Assembly: GCF_947072475.1 (NCBI RefSeq) | Contig: NZ_CAMTIA010000030.1 | Coordinates: 1-36,682, forward strand | From: an uncultured Deefgea sp. | GTDB lineage: Bacteria; Pseudomonadota; Gammaproteobacteria; Burkholderiales; Chitinibacteraceae | DNA length: 36,682 nt | Direction: 5' to 3' | Part shown: positions 8,420 through 16,660 of the stretch, piece by piece | Layout: every line of letters begins with the position of its first letter | How positions within the stretch are numbered: position 1 is the stretch's first letter | The notes under the pieces: generated by a model | What the model saw: the letters and a program-made list of their open reading frames with translations, nothing else | The model's database searches: none | Told to the model about the DNA's origin: nothing | Program-made: the position numbers and the translations under genes

Positions 8420-8516
8420 TTATACCAATCAACTATTTCTTGATTGGTTACAAATCCTATATCATTGCGCCCCTGTATAAAGCAGCTCTAATTGACAATT
8501 TATAGGAATACGCAAG

Positions 8517-9107
8517 ATGACGGCCCCAACTCTATTTGCCGAGAAAGACCTTACTGCCAACCCTGCGCCATTGGGCCTCATGGGCTTTGGCATGACGACT
8601 GTGCTATTGAACCTGCACAATCTGGGCCTGTTTGGTAATAGCGCCATGATCTTAGCCATGGGTATTTTTTATGGCGGTCTAGCCCAAGTCATCGCCGGCG
8701 TTTTGGAATGGAAAAAAGGCAATACCTTTGGGATGACCGCATTTACTTCATATGGCTGCTTCTGGCTGTCATTGGTTGGCTTGCTAGTCCTACCTGAAAT
8801 GGGCTTAGCCGAAGCGGCAACCAGCTCAGCCATGGGCGCGTATTTATTGATGTGGGGTATTTTCACTGCGTTCTTGTTTATCGGCACACTCAAAATGGAT
8901 AAAGCATCGCAATTTATCTTTGGTTCTTTGACCCTGTTATTTGCTTTGCTGGCGATCAGCGATTTCAGCGAATCAGCAACGATTAAGCAAATCGCTGGCT
9001 TTGTGGGTTTATTGTGCGGCGCATCGGCCATTTATACTGCAATGGCACAAGTGCTCAACGAAGTGTACGGCAAAACGATTTTATGCCTTGGCGGCAAAAG
9101 CCATTAA
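8517..9107 (+). CDS. satP: Acetate/succinate transporter SatP (GPR1/FUN34/YaaH family)
   Basis: This 196-residue, six-helix membrane protein takes up acetate, and in E. coli also succinate, with protons. The family signature NPAPLGLMGFGMTTVLLNLHN sits at about residues 15-35, and the helices follow the usual spacing. The start has a TAGGAAT ribosome site about 8 bases upstream. The gene is followed by a strong terminator at 9135-9165 and has its own upstream spacer, so it is probably a single-gene unit. Its length equals the normal family length and nothing is missing. Confidence 0.93.
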   Translation: MTAPTLFAEKDLTANPAPLGLMGFGMTTVLLNLHNLGLFGNSAMILAMGIFYGGLAQVIAGVLEWKKGNTFGMTAFTSYGCFWLSLVGLLVLPEMGLAEAATSSAMGAYLLMWGIFTAFLFIGTLKMDKASQFIFGSLTLLFALLAISDFSESATIKQIAGFVGLLCGASAIYTAMAQVLNEVYGKTILCLGGKSH

Positions 9108-9134
9108 TCGGGCCTAAATCAAGACCGCGTAAAT

Positions 9135-9165
9135 AAAAAGCCATTCAGCGATTGAATGGCTTTTT
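9135..9165 (+). terminator. Intrinsic terminator of satP
   Basis: AAAAAGCCATTCA (9135-9147) pairs perfectly with TGAATGGCTTTTT (9153-9165) around a 5-base loop, and a T-rich tract follows. Confidence 0.9.
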
Positions 9166-9170
9166 ATTTC

Positions 9171-9204
9171 TTCCTATTTCTTCCTGTTCCTTCCTATTTC
9201 TTCC
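9171..9204. repeat. Pyrimidine direct repeat
   Basis: The 14-mer TTCCTATTTCTTCC occurs at 9171-9184 and 9191-9204, a 20-base period within an almost pure pyrimidine strand directly after the satP terminator. Confidence 0.6.
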
Positions 9205-9209
9205 GCGCC

Positions 9210-9260
9210 CTTTTGGCGTGAATAGGTTAAACACCGGATTTTTAACGCCAAAAGTAACCT
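9210..9260. repeat. Two overlapping inverted repeats before the chitin-binding gene
   Basis: CTTTTGGCGT (9210-9219) pairs with ACGCCAAAAG (9245-9254). A second pair, AGGTTA (9224-9229) with TAACCT (9255-9260), overlaps the first so that the two hairpins exclude one another. They lie 65-115 bases upstream of the coding start and could be an operator or a leader structure. Confidence 0.4.
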
Positions 9261-9325
9261 AGTACATTGTCGTTGAATGCAGCAGCATGAAATACTCACG
9301 ATACTGACCACTTGGAGTTGCTATC

Positions 9326-9724
9326 ATGTCATTGAAAACCAAAGCATTATTTCCCCTACTTTTGGTTTTAGCCACTTCCGCATGGGCCTCTAGCCCATGG
9401 CGCGAAGGCCGCCATTACAGCCAAGGCGAGATTGTGCGTTATCAAGGCCAAACTTATAAAGCACGTCAAGGCCATCAAGCTGAGCGTGGCGCCAATTGGA
9501 ATCCAGAAGCCGCAGCGTCACTCTGGGCACCGGTTGAGCGTCGAAATAACGGTCGTTTTGGCTGGCAAGAAGGTAAGTACTACAGCAAAGGTCAGATCGT
9601 GAATTATCAAGGCCGCAGCTATCGCGTTCGCCAAGGGCACAAAGCCGAGCGCGGTGCCAACTGGAATCCCACTGCCGCGCCATCGCTGTGGGAAGCATTA
9701 GATGGCGATCTCAATTGGCGCTAA
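9326..9724 (+). CDS. Secreted protein with two chitin-binding (CBM5/12) modules
   Basis: This 132-residue protein has a signal peptide (cleavage probably after AWA, near residue 22) and then two near-identical modules of about 45 residues. Each carries the CBM5/12 pattern: W-x-E-G-x-x-Y-x-x-G-x-I-V-x-Y-x-G-x-x-Y and later GANWNP...SLW. Such modules bind chitin through the exposed aromatic residues. No catalytic domain is present, so the protein can only bind, either free or as a helper for chitinases encoded elsewhere. TTGGAG at 9313-9318 is the ribosome site. It is a single gene ended by the terminator at 9758-9789. Confidence 0.88.
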   Translation: MSLKTKALFPLLLVLATSAWASSPWREGRHYSQGEIVRYQGQTYKARQGHQAERGANWNPEAAASLWAPVERRNNGRFGWQEGKYYSKGQIVNYQGRSYRVRQGHKAERGANWNPTAAPSLWEALDGDLNWR

Positions 9725-9757
9725 TTAATTGACGCTCATTTAATTTCGCCTCGCAAT

Positions 9758-9789
9758 AAAAAAAGCGCATCAATCGATGCGCTTTTTTT
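9758..9789. terminator. Bidirectional terminator between convergent genes
   Basis: GCGCATC/GATGCGC (9765-9771 and 9776-9782) has a 4-base loop. It is flanked by an A run on the left and a T run on the right, so it serves both the chitin-binding gene and the NDH-2 gene. Confidence 0.9.
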
Positions 9790-9810
9790 ATTTATTCAAC
9801 AATATGCAGC

Positions 9811-11115
9811 TTAATGCAGCTTGAGCGATGGCCGAGCTACGCGGCGTAATTTATCCCCCACCCACAACAAGCCGGTCAACATCCAACCATGCACTGCCGC
9901 TTGATGCATCCGGTACAGCGAAGCGTAAATTAATTTCGCGCCACGACCTTCAACATAATAATTACGCTTAGGCCCAACAATCGACGCCAAACTGCCCACT
10001 GCCGTATGCTTACCCAAAGACACCATCATGCCTTGCGGTTTAAATACAAATGGCAACACTTCACGCCCTGCCAATTGTTGCTGAATCGTTTCTGCTAGCC
10101 ATTCTGCTTGTTGATGCGCCACCTGAGCCGTCGCCGGCAAAATCACACCATCATCATTGGGTGAGCACGATGCGCAGTCCCCAATCGCATAAATATGCTT
10201 GTCGGTTAAGGTTTGCAAAGTGGCGGTCACTTCAATTTGATTTAAGCGATTGGTTTTTAAACCCAACGTTGTCAACCAATCTGCCCCTTTAACGCCTGCA
10301 ACCCAAACTCGAATATCACTGTCAATTTGACGGCCATCGGCCAAGACAAAACCTTGCTCGGTCACTTCGACAACGCGGCTATTATTAGCGACTAAAATAC
10401 CGCGCTCAGCCAAAGACTCGGTCGCGTATTCAGAAAGCGATTCCGGCGCGCCGGCTAAAATCCGACTCATCCCTTCGATAATGGTGATTTCTAGCTGTGC
10501 TGGGCTCAATTCAGCACCATAAATATGCATTTCACGGATGGTATGATCGATTTCAGCCGCCAATTCAACGCCCGTAGGGCCACCACCGACAATGCCAATA
10601 TTGAGTTTACGGACTGAATTTCCTGAAATGCCGACGGCAAAAGAGAGATCGAGGATTTTTTTACGCAGTTGTTCGGCTTCAACGGGGTTATTCAAAAACA
10701 TGCAGTGCTCTTTAGCGCCTGGCGTTGCAAAATCATTGGCAATCGCCCCTAATGCCAACACCAAGGTGTCGTAAGCAATTTCACGCGGTGCGGCGATTTG
10801 CTTGCCTTCTTGGTCTAACACCGCCGCCACTTGAATCACCTTACGTTCACGATCAACACCGGCCATCCAGCCAAACTCAAATTGATAATGGTTACGCCAA
10901 GCATGACCAAAATAATTGACTTCGTCCTCACCGGTATTGAGCGCACCGGTCGCCACTTCGTGCAATAACGGTTTCCAAATATGCGTCGCTGAGCCATCGA
11001 CCAGCACCACTTTAGCTCGCTTGGCCGAGCCCAAAGTGCGTCCCAATTTAGTGGCTAACTCTAAACCACCAGCTCCGCCGCCAACGACGACGATACGATG
11101 CAACTTTGTGCTCAT
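9811..11115 (-). CDS. ndh: Type II NADH:quinone oxidoreductase (NDH-2)
   Basis: This 434-residue FAD enzyme moves electrons from NADH to membrane quinone without pumping protons. Two dinucleotide-binding motifs are visible: VVVGGGAGGLELATKLG near residues 8-24 for FAD, and IGIVGGGPTGVELAAEI in the middle for NADH. AIGDCAS (FAD contact) follows, and the C-terminal part (HGWMLTGLLWVGDKLRR) probably attaches to the membrane. The ATG at 11115 has a GGAGCC ribosome site. The longer frame to 11178 has no family-like sequence. The gene is monocistronic: the spacer upstream contains the 49-base repeat at 11267 and a terminator lies downstream. Confidence 0.92.
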   Translation of the reverse strand: MSTKLHRIVVVGGGAGGLELATKLGRTLGSAKRAKVVLVDGSATHIWKPLLHEVATGALNTGEDEVNYFGHAWRNHYQFEFGWMAGVDRERKVIQVAAVLDQEGKQIAAPREIAYDTLVLALGAIANDFATPGAKEHCMFLNNPVEAEQLRKKILDLSFAVGISGNSVRKLNIGIVGGGPTGVELAAEIDHTIREMHIYGAELSPAQLEITIIEGMSRILAGAPESLSEYATESLAERGILVANNSRVVEVTEQGFVLADGRQIDSDIRVWVAGVKGADWLTTLGLKTNRLNQIEVTATLQTLTDKHIYAIGDCASCSPNDDGVILPATAQVAHQQAEWLAETIQQQLAGREVLPFVFKPQGMMVSLGKHTAVGSLASIVGPKRNYYVEGRGAKLIYASLYRMHQAAVHGWMLTGLLWVGDKLRRVARPSLKLH

Positions 11116-11266
11116 AAAAGGCTCCCCAAATGACGTGCCGCAAGGCGAATTAATGTGTCTTGAGTATACCTTGAGCATGCAATGGATTGTAATTTTAATA
11201 CGTAATAAAAGACAAAATGATCAAGATAAAATTACATCGTCATTTCGAGCTGGTATCTCAATTACG

Positions 11267-11315
11267 GGGTATCACCACCTGAGCCTGATGAATCAAGCGC
11301 TCGCAATCAATACCA
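11267..11315. repeat. 49-base GGGTAT/ATACCC element, copy 2
   Basis: GGGTATCAC (11267-11275) and TCAATACCA (11307-11315) bound exactly 49 bases, with one mismatch in the end hexamers. Near its centre is a hairpin of GAGC-c-TGAT with ATCA-a-GC-gCTC. It lies 18 bases past the stop codon of the double-receiver gene. Confidence 0.5.
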
Positions 11316-11333
11316 CTAAAAATAAACCTGCCG

Positions 11334-12155
11334 CTAATCAACACGCGGGGCCAACACCCGTTCTAACAATGACTTGACCATCGCCGGCTCAAAAGGCTTA
11401 TCACAAATCCCTGACACCCCCGCCTGCTCGATCGCGGCCAATCGACCACCATCGGTCTCAGAAGAAACCATTAAAATCGGCAACTGACTTTGCCAGCTTT
11501 GAGTGCGTACATATTCAATTAATGCCTGACCATCCATTTCGGGCATATTGTAATCGGTGATTAACAAATCAAAAGCACTGTCTTCTAGCAAGTCTTTGCC
11601 CTCTTTGCCGTTCTCTGCCTCAGTGATATTACGAATCCCCAGGTTTTCTAGCACTTTTCGCATGTAATTTCGGGCGGCGCGTGAATCATCCACCAATAAA
11701 ACCCGAATATATTCCAACTCAATTTCATGCTCTTCGAGCGAATGATCAACCGTTAAATAATCCAAGGTCATCATTAACGCGTTATTTAAATGTTCATTGC
11801 TAAATGGTTTAGGCAATATTGCGCAAGCACCCAGCTGCCGTACCGGCTCGAGCACCTGAGTCCGCATTTCACTTGAAATCAAAATAAACGCTAAATCTTG
11901 CGTTTCAGCATGCTCACGCAATTGCGTCAGTAATTGAACACCGGTCATATCCGATAAATACAAAGCACTTAAAATCAAATTAGGTGATTGCGCGGTCAAG
12001 GGTTGCAGCAATGCGAGGGCGGCACTGGCGGTTTCAACCCAACGCACATTGACGATGCCCAATTCGAGTAAGCACGCCTCCACGACCTTACCTTGTACTG
12101 CTGACGGCTCAACCACTAAAGCGCGTAAATCACTAGGTACATAAAATGAACTCAT
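11334..12155 (-). CDS. Double-receiver response regulator, first receiver degenerate
   Basis: This 273-residue protein is made only of two CheY-like receiver domains. In the first (about 10-135) the acidic pair is lost (VVEPS) and the phosphate-accepting Asp is replaced by S63 (LILSALYL). The conserved Lys (K116) remains, so it is probably a non-phosphorylated pseudo-receiver. The second (about 150-273) has DD in LLVDDS, D201 in ITDYNMPEMDG and K253, so it should be active. No output domain is present and function is likely by protein contact, as for CheY or scaffold proteins. The ATG at 12155 has a GGTGG site 5 bases upstream. A GTG at 12164 is the alternative. Confidence 0.85.
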   Translation of the reverse strand: MSSFYVPSDLRALVVEPSAVQGKVVEACLLELGIVNVRWVETASAALALLQPLTAQSPNLILSALYLSDMTGVQLLTQLREHAETQDLAFILISSEMRTQVLEPVRQLGACAILPKPFSNEHLNNALMMTLDYLTVDHSLEEHEIELEYIRVLLVDDSRAARNYMRKVLENLGIRNITEAENGKEGKDLLEDSAFDLLITDYNMPEMDGQALIEYVRTQSWQSQLPILMVSSETDGGRLAAIEQAGVSGICDKPFEPAMVKSLLERVLAPRVD

Positions 12156-12230
12156 TTGAGCCACCCAATTAAGACATTCTTTCTTTATAGCGGAGACTTT
12201 ACAGCGTGAGCAAGAAAAACAAAGGAAAAT

Positions 12231-13280
12231 TCAAAGCAATTGATGTAAGCGCAACTCAGCTTTTAGATAGGCATACAAAACGGCGGCCATCACCAATCCC
12301 GCCACACCCAACATCGCCTCCATCAACAGCATCGCCAGTAATAACTCCCAAGCTTTGGCACGAATTTGAGTGCCAATGATGTGTGCATTTAAAAAATACT
12401 CCCCTTTATGAATCAAAACCAAAAACACCAGCGATGCAATTGCAATCGACAACGATTGCGAAAGACTGACCGTCACAATAATGGCATTAGAAAGTAAATT
12501 TCCCACGATCGGTAGTAAGCCCAAAATAAAAGTTAAAACCAGCATCGTTTTAACAAATGGCAAATGAACACCGACTGCTGGCAAAATCAGTAACAAATAC
12601 ACGCTCGCCAACGCGGTATTAATCAAAGATATTTTCAATTGCGCAACCATCACCACACGAAACGCCAAGGCAAAGCCCTGCACCCGAATAAGCAGCGCCT
12701 GACTTAAGCACCCCAACTGATCACGCCGACCGACTTCGCTCAAAGCCACAATGCCGCCAATCACCATCCCAACCACACTATGGGCGAACAAAACCCCCAA
12801 CTCTTTGCCTGTCGCCTGCAGCTGCGCAACATGGTGATGCAATAGATTCAGCAATTCAGCCTGAATACCCGTCGGACTACTGGGCCAGTCTTGGCTGAGC
12901 CAGGCCGGTAAAACCCCTTTGGCTTGCGCAATGATCTGCGCCATTTTACTCAGCAAGGCAATCAAGCCGTACTCTGACTTCATCAGGGTCAATATGGCTA
13001 AAATCAAAAAGACCAGCGATGTAATCACCAATCCTGACAACAAAGCCAGCGCCAGCCACCGACTCCACGCCATCGACAAAGCACCTAAAGTCAGCCCAGC
13101 CAAAGCTTGAATCAATAAAAAGACCAGCATACCGGCCAGCAATGCCGGCACAAGATGCAATAAAAAAATTGCCAACAGCAAGCTGGCCACAATGCAAAGC
13201 GAGGCCACATCAACCCCAGTGCTCGGGCGCGGCCCATGCAAAGGAATCGTCTGCGGCGCTTGCACGCGAAATAAACGCAT
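12231..13280 (-). CDS. AI-2E/PerM family membrane protein
   Basis: This 349-residue polytopic protein has about eight predicted helices and a central hydrophilic segment (about 115-165), as in the PerM/AI-2E family. Typical pieces are FILGLLPIVGNLLSNAIIV and LNAHIIGTQIRAKAWELLL. Members export or transport diverse substrates (autoinducer 2, sodium and others), so no substrate can be given. I chose the ATG at 13280 because GGTGAGG lies 6 bases before it. The ATG at 13295 lacks a ribosome site. It is in the same direction as the double-receiver gene, with a 75-base gap. Co-transcription is possible but not shown. Confidence 0.8.
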   Translation of the reverse strand: MRLFRVQAPQTIPLHGPRPSTGVDVASLCIVASLLLAIFLLHLVPALLAGMLVFLLIQALAGLTLGALSMAWSRWLALALLSGLVITSLVFLILAILTLMKSEYGLIALLSKMAQIIAQAKGVLPAWLSQDWPSSPTGIQAELLNLLHHHVAQLQATGKELGVLFAHSVVGMVIGGIVALSEVGRRDQLGCLSQALLIRVQGFALAFRVVMVAQLKISLINTALASVYLLLILPAVGVHLPFVKTMLVLTFILGLLPIVGNLLSNAIIVTVSLSQSLSIAIASLVFLVLIHKGEYFLNAHIIGTQIRAKAWELLLAMLLMEAMLGVAGLVMAAVLYAYLKAELRLHQLL

Positions 13281-13302
13281 AATTAACCTCACCATAAATA
13301 TG

Positions 13303-13351
13303 GGGTATATCCATCAAGACTAAATAATATATAGACTAGATGGCAATACCC
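13303..13351. repeat. 49-base GGGTAT/ATACCC element, copy 3
   Basis: GGGTATATC (13303-13311) and GCAATACCC (13343-13351) bound exactly 49 bases. This copy is an imperfect palindrome over nearly its full length: 7 of 9 end pairs and 12 of 15 inner pairs match. It lies just upstream of the AI-2E family gene, between two divergent genes. The rest of the 13281-13655 spacer holds only the small frame at 13450 and AT-rich sequence. Confidence 0.6.
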
Positions 13352-13449
13352 AATCAGGCTAATGATATTTTAACCACATAAAACCACAAAAATCGTGACG
13401 TCTATCGCCATCGGTTTGTCAGCGAATGCGAGTTTAATAAGAGAAATTT

Positions 13450-13566
13450 GTGTCAGTTAATCCAGTTTTAGCATTTTTAGCTGAGATGGATCGCGAATCA
13501 GGGCAATTAAAATCAATACCTCAACACATTAATTTAAAAGAATCAACGACCTGCCATTCAATTTAA
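13450..13566 (+). other. Possible 38-codon reading frame, GTG start
   Basis: A frame from GTG to TAA encodes 38 residues with a natural-looking start (VNPVLAFLAEMDRESGQLKS). The short NPxLxFL pattern recalls the middle of PrlF-type antitoxins, but there is no N-terminal DNA-binding half and no toxin gene beside it. No clear ribosome site is seen. It is a small unknown protein, a remnant, or chance. Confidence 0.2.
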
Positions 13567-13655
13567 CTGAATGACTTACACAAGTCTTTTTGCTATTCAA
13601 TCAAATACCTATGGACTACGATACACACAGATTACTCCAATAGGAATACAGCAGA

Positions 13656-14204
13656 ATGCCAACGACCAAAGTACTCGCCCTCAGCGGCAGCTTACGCAGC
13701 AAATCGAGCAATAAAGGCCTACTTCGCTACGCGCAAGCCAATACACCGGAAGGCATGCAAATTGAAATCGCCGATTTATCTGATGTCCCTTTTTATAACG
13801 CCGACATCACTGAGCAACCTACTGCGGTTAAAACACTACTCGCGCAATTTGCTACGGCAGATGCTTTTTTGTTTGCTGGACCCGAATACAACTACTCAAT
13901 TTCACCCGCGCTTAAAAACGCCATCGACTGGGCTTCACGCGCGCCAGACAACGCCTTGCTTGGCGGCAAAGCGGCCGCTGTAATGGGCTCTGGCGGCGGC
14001 ATGGGCACCTCGCGCGCTCAATATCATTTACGCCAAGTTTTTGTCTTTACTGACATCCATCCCATTAATAAGCCCGAAGTGTTTGCCAATGCGTTTGCTG
14101 GGCAATTTGATGCCGATGGCAACCTGACCGACGAACGAATTCAAGATGGCGTAAAACAATTATTAGCCGCACTCGCTACTTGGTCGCTGCAACTGCGTAA
14201 GTAA
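13656..14204 (+). CDS. NADPH-dependent FMN reductase (chromate/quinone reductase type)
   Basis: This 182-residue flavodoxin-like reductase has the FMN phosphate loop GSLRSKSSNKGL (about residues 10-21), the GPEYNYSISPALKNAIDW motif (about 76-93) and a glycine-rich loop (GSGGGMGTSRAQYHLRQ). These features match the YieF/ChrR and SsuE-like group, which reduces quinones, azo compounds or chromate using FMN. The natural substrate is not known. The AGGAAT ribosome site is at 13641-13646. It is a single gene facing pgk, with a shared terminator between them. Confidence 0.88.
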   Translation: MPTTKVLALSGSLRSKSSNKGLLRYAQANTPEGMQIEIADLSDVPFYNADITEQPTAVKTLLAQFATADAFLFAGPEYNYSISPALKNAIDWASRAPDNALLGGKAAAVMGSGGGMGTSRAQYHLRQVFVFTDIHPINKPEVFANAFAGQFDADGNLTDERIQDGVKQLLAALATWSLQLRK

Positions 14205-14242
14205 AGTACGGATTCAAGCTCGAAAATCGACATAAGCAGCCA

Positions 14243-14276
14243 TAAAAAAACACCCTCGATCTCTCGAGGGTGTTTT
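14243..14276. terminator. Terminator between FMN reductase gene and pgk
   Basis: An 11-base perfect stem AACACCCTCGA/TCGAGGGTGTT (14249-14259 and 14264-14274) has a 4-base loop. The seven A's on the left give a T run for pgk on the minus strand. On the plus strand only four T's follow. Confidence 0.88.
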
Positions 14277-14302
14277 GCATTTATAAGTACAACAAATCAA
14301 TA

Positions 14303-15535
14303 TTACTTATCGGTTAAAGCATCAACGCCTGGTAGCGCCTTGCCTTCCAAGAATTCAAGTGATGCGCCACCACCAGTAGAAACATGGCTCACTTGATCTT
14401 CAAGACCGGCTTTTTCAACCGCCGCCACTGAATCACCACCACCGACGATGGTAATTGCGCCATTGGCTGTGGCTTCTACTAAAGCATGTGCAATGGCGAA
14501 TGTACCAACCGCCGAAGCATCAATTTCAAAGACGCCCATCGGGCCATTCCACAATACCGTTTTCGCTGACTTGATAATCTCAGCGTACCGCGCGCAAGAA
14601 GCCGGGCCGATATCCACACCTTCTTGATCAGCAGGAATCGCTGTGGACGCAACTTCAACCAAACCATCCAAAGTACGAGCATCAAAATTTAAAGCGCGTG
14701 TCACCATAGTGTCGCTTGGCAATACCAACTTATCACCCGCTTGGGCAATCAATTCACGTGCCAAATCAACCTTGTCGTTTTCGCACAATGATTTACCAAT
14801 CTCGTAGCCTTGCGCTTTCAAGAAAGTAAACGCCATACCGCCGCCAATGATCAATTTATCCACTTTTGGCAACAAGGCTTGAATCACGTCGATTTTGCCG
14901 GAGATTTTCGAACCACCAATAATCGCCACCAAAGGACGAACTGGCTTATTGACCGCTTCACCCAAAAAGTCGAGTTCTTTTTTCAGCAAGTAACCCGCAG
15001 CACGTGGCAAATCGACGCCCACCATTGAAGAATGTGCGCGGTGAGCCGTACCAAATGCGTCATTGACAAACACATCGCCCAATTTAGACAAGCTGGCGCG
15101 AAATGCAGCCACTTGCGCTGGATCGGCTTTAACTGAATTGCCGTCAGCGTCTTTGGCCTTGCCTTCTTCTTCAATATGGAAACGCACGTTTTCCAGCAAG
15201 ACCACTTGGCCAGGCTGAACCGCAGCACACGCCGCTTCTACTTCTGCGCCGACACAATCGTTCAAAAATTGTACTGGGCTACCGAGCAACTCAGTTAAAC
15301 GCGCAGCAACGGGCGCTAAGCTGTATTTTTCTACTTTCTGTCCATTCGGGCGGCCCAAATGTGACATCAAAATCACTGAAGCACCTTGCGCTAAGGCATA
15401 ACGAATCGTTGGCAATGCGGCGCGAATACGCTTATCACTTTCAACCACACCATTTTTAACTGGCACGTTAAAGTCAACACGGATCAGAACACGTTTGCCT
15501 GCAAGATCGAGGTCTTCAATAAATAACTTAGCCAT
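14303..15535 (-). CDS. pgk: Phosphoglycerate kinase
   Basis: This 410-residue cytoplasmic glycolytic enzyme interconverts 1,3-bisphosphoglycerate plus ADP with 3-phosphoglycerate plus ATP. Substrate-binding RVDFNVPVKNG lies at about 17-27, HLGRPNG and GGSKISGKI follow, and the nucleotide site has NGPMGVFE and the C-terminal GGGDSVAAVEKAG and STGGGASLEFLEG. The ATG at 15535 gives the usual MAKLFIEDLDL start and has GGAGAA in front. The longer frame upstream adds 18 unlikely residues. The length is a little above the usual 390 because of a charged insert in the N-terminal half (KAKDADGNSVKADP). Pyruvate kinase lies 5 kb away, so the two are not in one operon. Confidence 0.97.
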   Translation of the reverse strand: MAKLFIEDLDLAGKRVLIRVDFNVPVKNGVVESDKRIRAALPTIRYALAQGASVILMSHLGRPNGQKVEKYSLAPVAARLTELLGSPVQFLNDCVGAEVEAACAAVQPGQVVLLENVRFHIEEEGKAKDADGNSVKADPAQVAAFRASLSKLGDVFVNDAFGTAHRAHSSMVGVDLPRAAGYLLKKELDFLGEAVNKPVRPLVAIIGGSKISGKIDVIQALLPKVDKLIIGGGMAFTFLKAQGYEIGKSLCENDKVDLARELIAQAGDKLVLPSDTMVTRALNFDARTLDGLVEVASTAIPADQEGVDIGPASCARYAEIIKSAKTVLWNGPMGVFEIDASAVGTFAIAHALVEATANGAITIVGGGDSVAAVEKAGLEDQVSHVSTGGGASLEFLEGKALPGVDALTDK

Positions 15536-15573
15536 ACACAGTTCTCCAATTAAGCGCGGGTGAATTATATCAA

Positions 15574-15771
15574 GTGCCGATTGTAGCAAGAACCAGCGCT
15601 AAAAACGTTGTCGATTCTCAGTTTATCTGCACACAACATGGGAAATACTACGTATTAATACTAGATTTTCTCGACTACCAACCGCCAACCGACCCCATCA
15701 ACTTAGTTTTTAGCGCCATTGAACCACCATTCGAGCAAATTGTAAGCGACGAGCAGCGCCCAAAGCCTTAG
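15574..15771 (+). CDS. Hypothetical 65-residue protein (weak)
   Basis: A GTG-started frame lies divergent from pgk and ends 27 bases before the next gene. Its composition is protein-like (FICTQHGKYYVLILDFLDYQ), but there is no clear ribosome site and no family is recognised. It overlaps the expected pgk promoter region. It may be a real first gene of the small operon that follows, or chance. Confidence 0.25.
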   Translation: MPIVARTSAKNVVDSQFICTQHGKYYVLILDFLDYQPPTDPINLVFSAIEPPFEQIVSDEQRPKP

Positions 15772-15798
15772 AATAGCGACGCTTACAAAGGAACTATC

Positions 15799-16074
15799 AT
15801 GTCAATGAAGAAATTTGAACTAGAAAAACGCAAAGCTGAAAAGCTACACAATGATCTAGGTGCAGCCAATGCCCCTGCTCGTTTTGGCCAAGCAGCAATA
15901 ACCATGCTCGACAAGAAAGAACAGCGCAAACAAGATCAAGCCAAAGGCTTGGTACCATTTGCCTGCAAACTCAACAAAGATCTCGTACAAGAGCTACACG
16001 CCCGTTGCTCAGAACGTGAAATGACACTTAATGATTTGGTGGCTGAGTTGATTCAAACCGGCCTCGCTAAATAA
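15799..16074 (+). CDS. Small protein with a possible ribbon-helix-helix C-terminus
   Basis: This 91-residue protein has a highly charged N-terminal half, followed by LVPFACKLN (possible strand), KDLVQELHARCSERE (helix) and MTLNDLVAELIQTGL (helix). That strand-helix-helix order is the pattern of ribbon-helix-helix DNA-binding proteins. The start is well supported by AAAGGAAC upstream. The stop codon overlaps the start of the acyltransferase gene (TAATG), so the two are translationally coupled. No toxin-like partner is present, which speaks against an antitoxin. The function is unknown. Confidence 0.7.
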   Translation: MSMKKFELEKRKAEKLHNDLGAANAPARFGQAAITMLDKKEQRKQDQAKGLVPFACKLNKDLVQELHARCSEREMTLNDLVAELIQTGLAK

Positions 16075-16649
16075 TGCAACGCACCATTTTTGATACGCCC
16101 ATCATTCGTGATGTAATGCCAAGGCTATCAAAATGGTTGCTCAACTCATTAGGGTGGCGCCTAAAAGGTGACTTTCCTGCGCTAGATAAATATGTACTCA
16201 TCGCTGCGCCACATACCAGCAACTGGGATTTCCCCATTGGGCTGGCATTGTGTTTTATTGCACGGCAAAAAGTCTACTGGATGGGCAAACATACTTTATT
16301 TGTCGGTCCACTTGGATTTTTAGCGCGCTGGCTCGGCGGGATTTCTGTTGATCGACGCAAGTCGAACTCTTTAGTTGAGCAAATTGCCGATATTTATCAA
16401 CGCAGTGAGCGCCTCATCATTGCCATTCCACCGGAAGGCACGCGGCAAAAAGTACATCGTTGGAAAACCGGATTTTACTATATCGCATTGAAAGCCAATG
16501 TACCCATCGTATTGGGATATATTGACTTCAAAGAAAAAACCGGTGGTTGTGGTATGGTTTTTTATCCAACAGGCGATATTGAGGCCGACATGCTGGTGAT
16601 TCAGCATTTTTATCAGGGCATCAGCGGAAAAAATCCTCAGTACCAATAA
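16074..16649 (+). CDS. Lysophospholipid (PlsC-like) acyltransferase
   Basis: This 191-residue acyltransferase of the PlsC fold has the catalytic HX4D motif HTSNWD (about residues 42-47) and the PEGTR motif that binds the glycerol phosphate (about 120-124). GKHTLF and an LGGISVDRR block lie between them. Such proteins transfer fatty acid to lysophosphatidic acid or related lipid acceptors at the membrane. This short form lacks a clear transmembrane helix, and the acceptor is uncertain. It is coupled through TAATG to the small protein upstream. A strong terminator follows. Confidence 0.87.
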   Translation: MQRTIFDTPIIRDVMPRLSKWLLNSLGWRLKGDFPALDKYVLIAAPHTSNWDFPIGLALCFIARQKVYWMGKHTLFVGPLGFLARWLGGISVDRRKSNSLVEQIADIYQRSERLIIAIPPEGTRQKVHRWKTGFYYIALKANVPIVLGYIDFKEKTGGCGMVFYPTGDIEADMLVIQHFYQGISGKNPQYQ

Positions 16650-16660
16650 GATGTCGACGT

